Shown piece by piece: positions 34,084-44,039 of a stretch of 64,000 nt of DNA (its first letter is position 1; each line of letters opens with the position of its first letter). Both the position numbers and the translations under genes were made by a program. The notes beneath the pieces are model-generated. The model was not told the origin of the DNA. It did not search any database and saw only the letters and a program-made list of their open reading frames with translations. Source of the stretch: Dugong dugon (taxonomy: Eukaryota; Chordata; Mammalia; Sirenia; Dugongidae); contig CM057461.1 of assembly GCA_030035585.1 (NCBI GenBank), positions 171,131,624-171,195,623 of the forward strand, in the 5' to 3' direction.

Positions 34084-37000
34084 AGTGTGACGCACAGATT
34101 TTGAAATGGACTGTAAAGGAAAAGGGTCTAGAACAAAGGACCAAAAATAAGCTACATGTTTTATTCCTTCATTACATTCACCACTGTACGCGAAGGCCTC
34201 TCAGTTGTGTGGCTGTTTAGGCCGTCCATAGCTGAAGGGCAAAAGCTGCATGGATTTGCACTCTGGGTTTTGATACCTGTGAATTAGCTATTTGTAGGCT
34301 GGGAAGTTGCATGAACTTTTTCTCACTTAAGCTAAAGTATAGGGACACATTTCAAAGGGCTAAAGGACATGGTTGAAGGTATGGTTAGAGTTGAGGTGAT
34401 AGGGTGAAAAATGAATAGTCATGTTTGCTAACTTAAGGTGTTAAAGAAGAAAACAATGTCTTGTAGACTATGACTCCCCTGGCATCACATTTGACACCTT
34501 TATTTTGAAAGCATTTGTAGAGCTGGTAAGTTTGTTTTGTGTTTCGTATGTAACAATTTAATGTTACTTATTAGAATTTCTGAAGCCTTTAAAAAAATCC
34601 CTAGTTATTCCCTTTATGGCCAGTTAAACAGGTTGGCACGACCTGTTTGTTTTTTTTTTTAAAAGCAATTTGACTTAAACTGAGAATCTTGTCATGTTCT
34701 GTATCTTCCCAGCTTGATTTGTTTTGAGTGTGCTTGATGTTTTTAAAGGTCTTTGTTTACTTCTCTGTGGGTGACAGGTGACTACAGCCATTAACTTTAA
34801 GCCTTTTTTAAAGCTGTTTTTTAAAGCTTGTTTACAACTTTTGTGAAATTAAATGTTAACTGCATTTACTAATATGTTCATATTCTAGGTTTTTCTCCCC
34901 ACTTTGAGGAAAACATTAGTAAATGAGACCACAGTCACTAAATCCCCAAAAGGAGAATTATTAATGAAGGCTTTTTTTTTAATCTAAAAAATAAATTAGA
35001 CCTGATCCAAGAAGTAGGGTGGGAAGGAAGCACTTGCTTGTTTTTTATAGAGGTAAGCATGTTTTTATCAAAAACCAGCAATTTAAGTGGCATCTATAAA
35101 ATTAAAAAGTTTCCAGTGTAGACATCCCTGTTTTCTAACTTTTTACACATTGGCCAGCTCTGACTACTGAGAAATGTTAAGAGAGAGTTGTTCTTAAAAG
35201 GAACTTCCTGTTTCATGGCCAGAGTTTTTGGTTTTAAAAGTGATAAAAGGTACTAAACTATCTTTGAGGAAATAATGTAACCCAGAATATTTCCTGTTGG
35301 CTTCTTTCTGTAACAAGGATAATTTGGGGATTTATAAAGTTTTAAGCATTCTTTTTTCTTGGCTTTCCTATATTAGCATATTTCTCCACTATTTAATGTT
35401 GCAGTTTTCATATGATAAGAAAAAAATCTGGATATATTTCAGTTACATAGGCTATAGGTACGTGAAAGAGGAATGTTTTGGAAAATTTGCTTTAGAAGAT
35501 AAAAACATTAGTTTGGTATTTGGTGCTTATTAGAAACCTGGTTTGTTTTGAACTGGAGCAAGTTGAGTGGGGATTTATGACTGATGATAAGCTTTTTTTT
35601 TTTAAAAGAAACATGTATGTGCCTTGTGAAGACATACAAAACACTGGTGATTATAGTTTTGATATCAAAGACTAGTAAAGGAGTTGCACAAAGGTGAAAG
35701 ATACGTGGAACTTCTTATGTGTCTGGGAACGATGGATTTTGAATGTACACACTGTCTCTCTGCTTATTTTACGTGTCAGGTTATTTGGTGTTATTTATCC
35801 TGTCCATTTCTCATGAGTGCTTCAAGTAGGTGTCTTCCCTTACCTGTAATCAGGTTGTTTCTTTATTTAAGTCTCAATACCATGTGCATAGCTTGACTGC
35901 TCCATGGGAATAGCTCATGACAGTATACGTGTTCTGTTGATTTTGCTTACCTTGCCCATGATTGAAAAATTGTCTATTAAAGCACTGCTGCCTCTTAGGT
36001 AATTCTGTGGTTTAAAAAAATTCCAGTATGAGACGTTCTGAAGCAAAAGTTGCTGCCTTGCAATGATGATCTGTCTTTTTAAAAGTAATGTCTGGGCTGT
36101 ATTAATGAAGGGCCACTATAAAATTTAACCATTTGTTTTGAATGGTAGAACCATATCCCCACCCCCTCCTGCTCTTGTATAGGCCACCATCAGATATATA
36201 AGTTGTTTCAAATATTGTGCTACTCTGTCAAGCATTAAATGGCTCAGTATTTTCCCTTTTTGAATTCCCTTCAAGGCTTGGAGAGTATTCATGTTGAAAA
36301 GTCAGAGATGATGAAAAAAATCTTAATACTTTTCTTCCTTAGAATAAAATGAGTCCTGAGAATAATTGACAATAGTACGAGAAAACTATGTGAACATGTT
36401 GCTTTGTATAAAAACCTTATTTATAAATGAAGCTTTTGATGCCATCCAAAATTTATTGAATAATAAGGATTTACTTTCTTCCTACCCCAGCCTAAGAAAA
36501 TAAGGTGAATAAGCTGTTGAAGCCCTTTTGTAGTCTGTTGAAAACTTCAAATTTATAGATATTCAAAATTTCCTACAAAATTGTTCTTATAATTTTTCCT
36601 TGATCCAGCAGTGAATGGTTTTCTAACATTGTCTTTTGTTGGGTGTTGTAAATAGTAGGATTGTATTGGTTTTTGTGGTATCAGCTTCACCTGGGCATTT
36701 TACCCATTAGTAGTGGGCTTGTATAAAACTGCCAAGGAAGGTAATCTGTATGTAGAAAGTTTGCTTAGTTAGCAGAGTGAAACCTATTGTGAGTGAGCCT
36801 GATGGTGAAATAGATCAGGCCATTCATTATTCCTCAAGTGTTAAGGTACTGACTCATGCAGTATTCAAATCGTCTAGTGCAGTGTCTTTTTTTGTTTTTT
36901 TGTAACACGGGTGCAGTGTATTATAGAAAAAAAAATTACAATTATGAGCAGTTTTTAACAATGCTGCTTTATCGGTTTTGTAAAAAAAGTACATTGCGTC

Positions 37001-37225
37001 TTTTGACGTTTAATTTTAACAAGAGAAATGGCGTTGTAAATCCTGATTGCCTCTATTGAGAAATTCAATTAACAATATTAAAAGTACTTAATGTATTATA
37101 TTGTATATATTTCTCTACATCGATTCCAGCTGTATTTTATATGATTGAGATGTTATTTAAAAGATAACTCACTTGACCTTTTGGAGACTCGTACTGTAAA
37201 TAAAGACACTTACAATAAACCGAGA
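34084..37225 (+). other. PIKFYVE: PIKFYVE 3'UTR with several poly(A) signals
   Basis: About 3.1 kb, A/T-rich, without any recognised interspersed repeat, as expected of a conserved UTR. AATAAA occurs at 34990 and 36343 and, as a pair at the presumed main end, at 37199 and 37214. Cleavage is expected near 37225-37240. Short open frames here (35297, 35684 and 36856) have no support. Confidence 0.85.
37199..37219 (+). terminator. PIKFYVE: Tandem AATAAA signals of PIKFYVE
   Basis: Two AATAAA hexamers (37199-37204 and 37214-37219) at the end of the AT-rich UTR, just before sequence composition changes toward the downstream CpG island. Confidence 0.75.
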
Positions 37226-37497
37226 ATGTACTTAACTCCACTTAACCTGGACTCTGAGGAAATTAACAACCAAGAGAGTTTGGTGCATCAACCAACCCCC
37301 TAGGTTAGAAGCGGTGCCCTCTTTTTCTTCACTCTTCTTCCCTTTCAATTTCCGACTAAATTTAACACCCGGAAATGGATCTGAAACCCGCCTTTCGTTC
37401 CGCCGGTAACGGCCTTGGAGGTTAGGCCTTCCCTTTCTTCCTGTGTTTTCGCTTTCTTGATAGGGTGGTCACCAAAGTCCTGCCCTTCCTCTGCCGG

Positions 37498-37540
37498 GAT
37501 TGGCTGAATCCGCCTTGGGGCGGGGCTCTCTCGGCTATAA
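37498..37540 (+). promoter_or_regulatory. Core promoter: inverted CCAAT, GC box, TATA
   Basis: ATTGG (inverted CCAAT) at 37499-37503, GGGGCGGGGC (Sp1-type) at 37517-37526, and CTATAAG with TATAA at 37536-37540. The order and spacing fit a strong housekeeping promoter with a fixed start about 30 bp downstream, as usual for ribosomal protein genes. Confidence 0.75.
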
Positions 37541-37565
37541 GTTTCTCCCGTGCAGAACGAGGTGT

Positions 37566-37572
37566 CTCTTCT
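37566..37572 (+). promoter_or_regulatory. Predicted TSS and 5'TOP-like tract
   Basis: CTCTTCT preceded by T and followed by G lies 30 bp after the TATA box. A C start followed by 4-15 pyrimidines is the 5' terminal oligopyrimidine motif shared by vertebrate ribosomal protein mRNAs (established). The exact start is inferred. Confidence 0.6.
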
Positions 37573-37577
37573 GTTAC

Positions 37578-37601
37578 ATGACGTGTCGTCTTCGAGCGTA
37601 A
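37578..37601 (+). CDS. 7-codon uORF in the RPL41-like 5'UTR
   Basis: ATG ACG TGT ... GCG TAA encodes MTCRLRA and ends 52 nt before the main ATG. It would start only about 12 nt from the predicted cap, so leaky scanning is likely. No evidence of translation. Confidence 0.35.
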   Translation: MTCRLRA

Positions 37602-37653
37602 CTTGCCGCTGGGGGAGCGGCACCGTGAGGCCCACCTTGCGGCGCCTGAACTT

Positions 37654-37665
37654 ATGAGGGCGAAG
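37654..37665 (+). CDS. RPL41: RPL41-like coding exon 1 (MRAK)
   Basis: ATG AGG GCG AAG followed by a GTGAGAC donor at 37666. With the predicted start at 37566 the exon is about 100 nt. The context CTTATGA is weak at -3 (C) but it is the only frame giving eL41. Confidence 0.88.
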
Positions 37666-40600
37666 GTGAGACGGCCGGCCGGGGGTCGGGCGCTGATGCG
37701 AGTGCGGCCGGAGGGGCGGCTGGCGGGACGGGTGGCGGCGGCCCGGGCTCAGCACTCTCTGGTTTTCTTTTGCAGTGGCGGAAGAAGCGGATGCGGAGGT
37801 ACGTGGTGCGAGGACTTTTCCTGTCCCCACTCACCCAGAAGTCGCATGTGTCGGAAACTAATTCCTTACAAAATGCCTACGTTAATGGTTATGGAAACTA
37901 AGCTTTTTCTTTTTCTTTACTTGAAGAATACCCATAAGAATATTCTTTTACGCCGCTCTTTAAGAGTTTTTGTGGTAAGCCTCAGAAAAACTCTGTGAAA
38001 GCATTTTTTTTTGGTCAGTGGAATACTGAAAAAAGCTTTTAGAAGAGAAGAACTTACCGGCAAAGAAGGGTTGCAGACTTTAGAACTGCTAGCTCACCAA
38101 ACAAAACATACTTGAGGTGGTGTAAGAGAATTAAAAAATACATAAGGTGACCAAGGTTACCAAGCTTATAGTTGGTCTGTTTTTGGTGGGAAAACCGTGG
38201 GTTTTCTATGATTATTGTGTCTGCAAAAGTTGAAAAAGCCAAACAACATTGTGTTAGGTATCCAGTAACTTGAAGGAAATGACCAAGATTTCAGTTATTT
38301 GGGAGACTTGAACTTGTTGGAGTGACTTCGTTGGAAGTTATCTCAGGTTGTAGAGTTTGTGTTTTTTCCTCCCCGCTCTGGGATGCGATATGACCCGTTG
38401 GTAATGGAGAGAGGGACAATGTCAGTTATGCTTCCACACGTTTCCTGCCTGCGTCTTTTTTGATTCACCACTAACGTTTCAAGACAAGGGAGTTTAAGTG
38501 GGGCTCACGGTGGGGAAGGGGGTTATAAACCTGAAACTGCATACATTAGTAATGTGCGTTTTTCTCTGGAGCAGGCAGAAAGCTTTCAGGAGTTTTGAGA
38601 AGTTAACCTGTCCCAATTGACCTTAAAATCTCATAGCTTTAATTTTAATACTGTTATAACTTTTATCTTCCACCAAAGTCGGCTTTCTACCAGCCCACTT
38701 TAGTAGTAGTATGCCAGACTAGATAGGTAACTTCGCTTTTCTGCAGCTGCTGAGTCCCTGGCTTTGACCCGCAGGCATTTTCATGTTTCCAGGGAGGCAG
38801 CATGGTATATAGAATTAGGACACTAAGACCGAGAATAAATTCTGGCTGTGGATATTTAGTAACACATTTACTGGGGAAAGTTGATTAACTGCTCTGTTAA
38901 TTTCTTCAGTCTGTGAAATGGACTAATAATACACATCATGCAGCTTTGTTGTGATTAAGTAAGACACTAAATGTAAAATGGTTAGCAAGGTTATTGGGGC
39001 ACAACATGCAGTTTCTTTATTCTTTAGGATCAGAGTCACTATCAGTGATAAGCTTTTGAGCATGAACCCTCATTTATGTACATGTGTATTTATAAGTGAC
39101 ATGCATGGTCCTTCTGTACTCATCGTTTATAGGACAAGATAAAGATGCTGTAGGGTTGCTATGAGTCGAAATCGACCTGATGGCAATGGGTTGAGTTTTT
39201 TAAATGTAGAGAACTTTAGTGCAGTGTTTAAGAATATGGCATGGGAGCCAGACTTTGTGCATTCAGAATGTGATTTCTGCAACTTCCTAGCACTGTGACC
39301 TTGGACTTTCTCTGTCTAGGGATGATGGTACCATGTGGGATTGTTGTGATGGTTTTGTAAAATAATCCGTGTGAAGCTTTGACAACATTGCATGGAAAAT
39401 AGTGCTCAAATATTTGCTATAGTTACTAGAAATTCTTTTTGTCTGACATTCTTTCATATCACATTTCAAAGATGTCTAGAACCTAGAGGAAAATGAAATC
39501 TGTACCTGCATATATCCTCCCTCTCCCAAGTTTCTGTATCTTATTTTGATTTGCTTTTCATAGAGAATAGGAATGAATAATGAGTCATGAATTTCATTTG
39601 TTCCAAGGTCCCCATCAAAAACATGTGTTCAGTAATATTTGAGTACTATGTACCAGGTTCTGTTGCAGGTGTTGAGTACATAGCAGTCAACAAATTCAAT
39701 GTAACTGCCATACTAGTGACCCAAAACCAAACCCATTGCCATTCCAACTCATAGCGACCCTGTAGGACAGAGTGGAACTGCCCCATACAGTTTCCAAGGA
39801 GCAGCTGGTAGATTCAAATTGCCAAACTTTTTGGTTAGCAGCCGAGCTCCTAACCATTGTGCCACCAGGGCTCCTTTACTAGTGACAGCTTCTACAATAA
39901 GCAGTGTGTTGTGTGTCAGGTAAATGCTGCAGAGGAAAATAAAGGAGAATGGGAAATAGAGAATTGCAAGAAGTTGTTTTATACAAGGTGTTTAAGGAAG
40001 GCTTCACTCTCAGGTGATATTTCAATAGTGACATAAAAAAGATAGGGAGCAAGTCATACAGTTATGTGGGTAATGTTCTTTTCAGTCAAAGGCCTCAAAG
40101 GCCCTGAGATGGAAGCCTGCTGGTTTGTTTGAAGAACAGCCAGGAAAAGTTGGCTTGAAGTGAGGAGGGTAGTTAAAAAGAGTTAATAGCGCTAGACAAG
40201 AGATTACGTGGGACTTGACCTTAACCCTTGAATGGAAAGCCATCAGATAGGTGGTTTAGAGTAGAGGTGACACAAAGGTGGCTTTGGCATCTTGTGAATA
40301 GATGATAGTGGGCTAGTGTGGAAGCTGGAAGACCAGTTAGGAGGCTGTTGCAGTAATTCAAGCAAACCATGTATGGTTGAGTCATAGAGATGCCATGTTT
40401 AAATTAAAAAAAAAAAGGTTAAATGCTTTGTCCAAGATGACAGAGCTGGGATTAAAACCCAGACATTCTAGCCCTTGAGTCTGTTGTTCTCTTTACTGAG
40501 GATTGGGAATCCTCAGTAGTTAACATTTATTAAGTGTTAACTTTGTGGTAGGTGCTGTATTAAGATTTTTCCATTGTATTAAGTCATTTGATTTATTTAA

Positions 40601-41141
40601 GAGATTGTCACTTAAAAGCTTGGGGAATAGTTTGTAGAAAGGGTACTTGGTCAAGACATGGGCTAGTGTGTACCTCTGGGCAAGTTTTTTTAAATAATTA
40701 AATCCACTTTAGGGCGTGTTCAGAATACTTTAATGCCGTGATGTGATAATACATTGTAAATTTGATCAGTTCTTAACTGAGTAAACAGTCAAAATGTTGA
40801 GAAGTGAGTGTACTTCTAGAGATGTTGAATAATGTACTATTATCTGCTAGGGAAAACACTGGAATGGTACCTAATATAATAAGATGGAATGGTTATGTAA
40901 ACTAAATACAGACCAACTGAAAAGATCATTATTAAAACTCCAGGAAAATAGTTGTGACTTTTCGAGACTGTCCATTGTAGGTATGTAAGACTATACGAAG
41001 AATTGTGTTGGTGATGAAATCGGGAACAATATTTCCATCCCCCTGATTTATGTCAAAAAGAAAACTTTTGTTCTGTAATAAGTATTTTGATGTCTTAGGC
41101 TAAAACGAAAGAGAAGAAAGATGAGGCAGAGATCCAAGTAA
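37654..41141 (+). CDS. RPL41: Ribosomal protein L41 (eL41)-like gene, intron-containing, three coding exons
   Basis: Joined exons 37654-37665, 37776-37798 and 41099-41141 give 78 nt: Met, 24 residues, TAA. The protein begins MRAKWRKKRMRRL and ends KMRQRSK, with 17 Lys/Arg of 25, identical to mammalian eL41 as I know it. eL41 is a single helix at the subunit interface of the 80S ribosome and the smallest ribosomal protein. Junctions are AAG/GTGAGA, TTTTGCAG/TGG, GAG/GTACGT and GTCTTAG/GCT; phases are 0 and 2. The gene has its own promoter with TATA and 5'TOP-like start and a poly(A) signal, so it is not a processed pseudogene. Intron 1 is 110 bp, intron 2 is 3300 bp. The coding and 3'UTR sequences use codons and bases unlike the RPL41 mRNA I remember, arguing for an old paralogue. 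It lies in the same direction as PIKFYVE, about 340 bp after its poly(A) site. Confidence 0.88.
37776..37798 (+). CDS. RPL41: RPL41-like 23-nt microexon (WRKKRMR plus split Arg)
   Basis: Preceded by a strong tract GGTTTTCTTTTGCAG and followed by GTACGTGG. Encodes residues 5-11 and two bases of Arg12. This short exon is too small for most ORF finders. Confidence 0.88.
39150..39200 (+). mobile_element. AfroSINE tail fragment
   Basis: Only the 3' tail remains: TAGGGTTGCTATGAGTCGAA then ATCGACCTGATGGCAATGGG. Confidence 0.85.
39625..40380 (+). mobile_element. L2 LINE, split by AfroSINE
   Basis: L2 vocabulary on both sides of the SINE at 39721-39876: GAGTACTATGTACCAGGTTC before; GAATGGAAAGCCATCAGATA, AGGAGGCTGTTGCAGTAATT after. 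Confidence 0.75.
39721..39876 (-). mobile_element. AfroSINE with 10-bp target duplication
   Basis: Tail complement CCCATTGCCATTCCAACTCA at left and GTGCCACCAGGGCTCC at right. TACTAGTGAC flanks it exactly (39711-39720 and 39877-39886). Confidence 0.96.
41099..41141 (+). CDS. RPL41: RPL41-like last coding exon (RLKRKRRKMRQRSK)
   Basis: Begins after GATGTCTTAG. Completes Arg12 and reads to TAA at 41139-41141. The exon continues as the 3'UTR to about 41300. Confidence 0.88.
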
Positions 41142-41300
41142 AGTGTCCTGAAATACTGATAAGCCATGGAGTGAGATAAATCACCAGCTCCTGCCCTAGA
41201 AATTGCTTCTGATGTCTTCACCTCTTGAAAGAAGATTTTTTCTTCTCTGTAAATCTCTTTTCCTGATTTGTTATACAGAAAATAAAGACTTTTCTTAGTA
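41142..41300 (+). terminator. RPL41: RPL41-like 3'UTR with AATAAA at 41281
   Basis: About 160 nt: AGTGTCCTGAAATACTG to TTATACAGA, AATAAA at 41281-41286. It does not resemble the canonical RPL41 3'UTR that I recall (which begins ACCGCTAGC), so the copy is not a recent mRNA-derived one. Confidence 0.7.
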
Positions 41301-41370
41301 AATGCCTTTTAATGCTTCCTTGGATTTAGGTATCTTGAATTTGTCTGGTGCTGAATGTTTGTTGCATTTG

Positions 41371-41813
41371 TTGTTGTTAGGTGCTGTCCAGTTGGTTCCG
41401 ACTCATAGCGACCCTGACTGTCTGCTTTACCAAGCATAATGTCCATCTCCAGGGTCTGGTCCCCCCTGATAACATGTCCAAAGTATGTGAGATGAAGTAT
41501 CGCCTCCAAGGAGCATTCTGACTGTACCTATTGCAAGATAGATTTGTTCATTCTTCCTGGCAGTCCATGGTATATTCAATATTCTTCACCCATTACCATA
41601 ATTCAGAGGCATCAGTTCTCTGGTTTTCTTTATTGTCTCGCTTTCTCATGCATATGAGACAATTGAAAATACAGTGGCTTGGGGCAGGCATGCCTTAATC
41701 CTCAAAGTGACATCTCTTCAACACTTTAAAGAGGTCTTTTGCAGCAGATTTGCTCAATGTAATAGATCATTTGATTTCTTGACTGCTGCTTCCATTGGAT
41801 TTATAGTCTCCAA
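41371..41813 (-). mobile_element. RTE LINE 3' fragment, internally deleted
   Basis: Reverse-strand match to the RTE 3' half (TTTAAAGAGGTCTTTTGCAG, ATTTCTTGACTGCTGCTTCC), beginning at TTGTTGTTAGGTGCTGTCC. About 150 bp of the element is missing after AGCGACCCTG. Lies just after the RPL41-like poly(A) signal. Confidence 0.88.
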
Positions 41814-42428
41814 ATAACAAAAAACATGACAAGAAGGGGAAAATTTTAGCTTGATAATTTCTCAACTGCACATGAAAACTGCTTGAGCAGGGGTAGACAC
41901 TTTAAACTTGGGATATGTTCAGGAGATGGTCTGCATTTAGCCTGTTAACATAAATTTTCTAGAGACCCCCATAGAAACCTCCCCATGCCCACCCCACTTC
42001 AATGAGTTCTAGATACTTAAGTTCTCACGCTGAGGCACACCCAAGATTTGAGAGCACTGTTGTATATGTCACTAGTAGATTCTTCTTCGGTAAATAAGTG
42101 AGGAATTGGACATCGTGCTAGGTAGGCACAAACCAACCCTGGCCCTAAGTACCTTATAACTTGGGCATCTGTGGAGGAACACAAGCAATTGTATGTTTGG
42201 GAATCTAAGCACTTACCTAGTCATCAAACCCACCCAGAAAGGCATCCTGAGTCAGTGAAACTGAGGTAGAAATGGTTGGGGGAGGGAAGGTATTTGCATA
42301 AAGACTGCTGGAGTTAAGTTAATGGACCAAAATGAGGTTGCAGTGCTGAGCAGTGGCCAGTAGAGGGCCTTGAAGTACTTGATCCTAAGATTTCCAAATT
42401 TGATATTAAGAGCAGTAGGAAGCCCTAA

Positions 42429-42593
42429 GGAAAACCCTGGTGGTGTAGTGAAGTGCTACAGCTGCTAACCAAAAGGTCAGCAGTTCGAATTTACCAGGCA
42501 CTCCTTGGAAACTCTATGGGGCAGTTCTACTCTGTCCTATAGGGTCGCTATGAGTCGGAATTGACTCCACGGCAATGGGTTTTTTTAATGGGT
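42429..42593 (+). mobile_element. AfroSINE with 13-bp target duplication
   Basis: AAACCCTGGTGGTGTAGTG head, GTCGGAATTGACTCCACGGC tail. TAGGAAGCCCTAA at 42416-42428 and 42594-42606 is identical. Confidence 0.96.
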
Positions 42594-42700
42594 TAGGAAG
42601 CCCTAACGGGACTGTGTGGACTTGGGGAGGATAAGTCCCAAAAAAAGCAAAAAAGCTTTGCTGGAGCCCTACATGTTTTTTAAGTTACTGTTTGACAGCA

Positions 42701-42914
42701 AGGGCCTTGGTGGTGCAGTGCTTAAAGCTCTCGGCTGCTAACCAAAAGTTTGATGGTTTGAACCCACCAGCTCCTACATAGGCGAAAGATGTGGCAATCT
42801 ACTTCTGTAAAGATTTACAGCTTCAGAAACCCTATGGAGCAGTAGTACTCTGTCCTGTAACATTGCTGTGAGTCAGAATCAGCTCCACGGCAGTGGGTTT
42901 GGTTTGGTTGGATC
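42701..42914 (+). mobile_element. AfroSINE, long variant
   Basis: GGGCCTTGGTGGTGCAGTGC head, long-form insert TTCTGTAAAGATTTACAGC, tail GAATCAGCTCCACGGCAG. Likely duplication TTTGACAGCA/TTTGACAACA. Confidence 0.92.
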
Positions 42915-42964
42915 TTTGACAACAGTTTATTACATCTCAGAATATGTAGTGTTTATGATTAATT

Positions 42965-43140
42965 GGGAGCCCTGGTGGCGCAGTGGTTAACAGTTATGGC
43001 GAGCTACAGCTCCTAACCAAAAGGTTGGCAGTTTGAATCCACCAGCGTCCTTGGAAACCCTGTGGAGCAGTTCTGCTCTGTCCTGTAGGGTTGCTATGAG
43101 TCAGAATTGACTCGATGGCAACAGTTTTCATTTTTGGTTT
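42965..43140 (+). mobile_element. AfroSINE
   Basis: GGGAGCCCTGGTGGCGCAGT head with a short internal insertion, tail GAATTGACTCGATGGCAAC. Third SINE in the same orientation within 0.7 kb. Confidence 0.94.
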
Positions 43141-43424
43141 AGGATTAACTGAAGTGTTTTGAGGTAAAAGTTTTGGGAATAGTTTTATGTATTCTACTCA
43201 GACCTCTTTATTTTAAAGCATTAAAAACTTTTTATATTAAAACATTGCATGCTTGACAGATTTGCCTTCCATATACCACTGAAATGGTAGATTAAAGCCT
43301 GTTTGTAAAAATAAATTTACTATGTATAGGAATAGCCCTGTAAAAATAAATTACTGTGGATAGGAATAGCTCCACCCTGAATTGACGATTTTAATGAGAT
43401 TAAGTGTAAGGATCTTTTCTTCCC

Positions 43425-43900
43425 TTTATTTTTAGTATCCTATTAAAATACTTTCCTCCTTCCCCAATTCAGAGAAGCAACATGTTTTAAATTTAGAAGA
43501 CAGGCAGATGAAAAGAGGCAGATGTACTGTCATTTCAGATGGTTCTTCAGGAACCCTCTGCAGATCTCTGGGTCTCTGCCCTATGAACTCTAGCTGCCTT
43601 TGACTCCCTGGACTTTTCTGCTGCCTTAGGAAGTCTGCCAGGTTCCCCCTCAGTTCCACCTCGTTCCCCCTTGTGTCTCAGTCTGGAAACTTTGCAGGCA
43701 GTAATCTGGTACAAACGTAGATAGGATTCACCACATTTGTTTCCCATCTCTAAATTATAATTGTCCTTTTCCTGGGTAATGTCCAGTGTCTTGAAAACTG
43801 TCATTCCATATATATATATAGGATGTGTTAGGTGGAAAGGTACAGCTAGTCCCTGTTACTCCATCTTGGCCAAAAGTAGAAACCCAAGTCAGGTGGAATT
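43425..43900 (-). mobile_element. L1 3'UTR-like fossil
   Basis: Ends (plus strand) with TTACTCCATCTTGGCCAAAA; contains TTGTGTCTCAGTCTGGAAAC. Reads like the complement of an L1M-type 3'UTR. The 75- and 85-residue reverse frames here are not genes. Confidence 0.55.
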
Positions 43901-44039
43901 TTATGAAGATTATATCTAAATGCTGTGTTAAATATTTAATACAATGTTTTCTCTGTCAAAAGCTTTTTATTACTGTTTTAAAAATGATTTTAAAAAATCG
44001 AGCCTTTTCTAACTGAAGTCCTATTACTTGCAACCGATC

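Larger units (their letters stand above)
37480..37830 (+). promoter_or_regulatory. CpG-rich promoter region of the RPL41-like gene
   Basis: Abrupt rise in G+C and CpG (CGGCGG, GGCCGGCCGG) in otherwise AT-rich DNA, covering the promoter, exon 1, intron 1 and exon 2 of the downstream gene. It starts only about 250 bp after the PIKFYVE poly(A) signals. Confidence 0.85.
37799..41098 (+). other. RPL41-like intron 2 (3.3 kb)
   Basis: Holds MIR fossils (about 38795-38990 and 39205-39420), an AfroSINE tail fragment, an AfroSINE, and an L2. Otherwise unremarkable. No convincing intronic snoRNA was found. Confidence 0.7.

Noticed and set aside
37345-37830. 161-residue reverse-strand frame across the CpG island
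   Set aside because: Pro/Arg-rich product expected by chance in GC-rich DNA; overlaps promoter and exons of the RPL41-like gene; no splice or poly(A) support.
37603-37998. 131-residue forward frame through the RPL41-like exons 1-2
   Set aside because: It has no ATG at its start, reads through intron 1 and intron 2 sequence, and is explained by the spliced gene.
41006-41050. GTGATGA C-box-like and CTGA D-box-like pair in RPL41-like intron 2 (possible C/D snoRNA)
   Set aside because: Boxes are only about 30 nt apart and no terminal stem pairs; too short for a normal C/D snoRNA.
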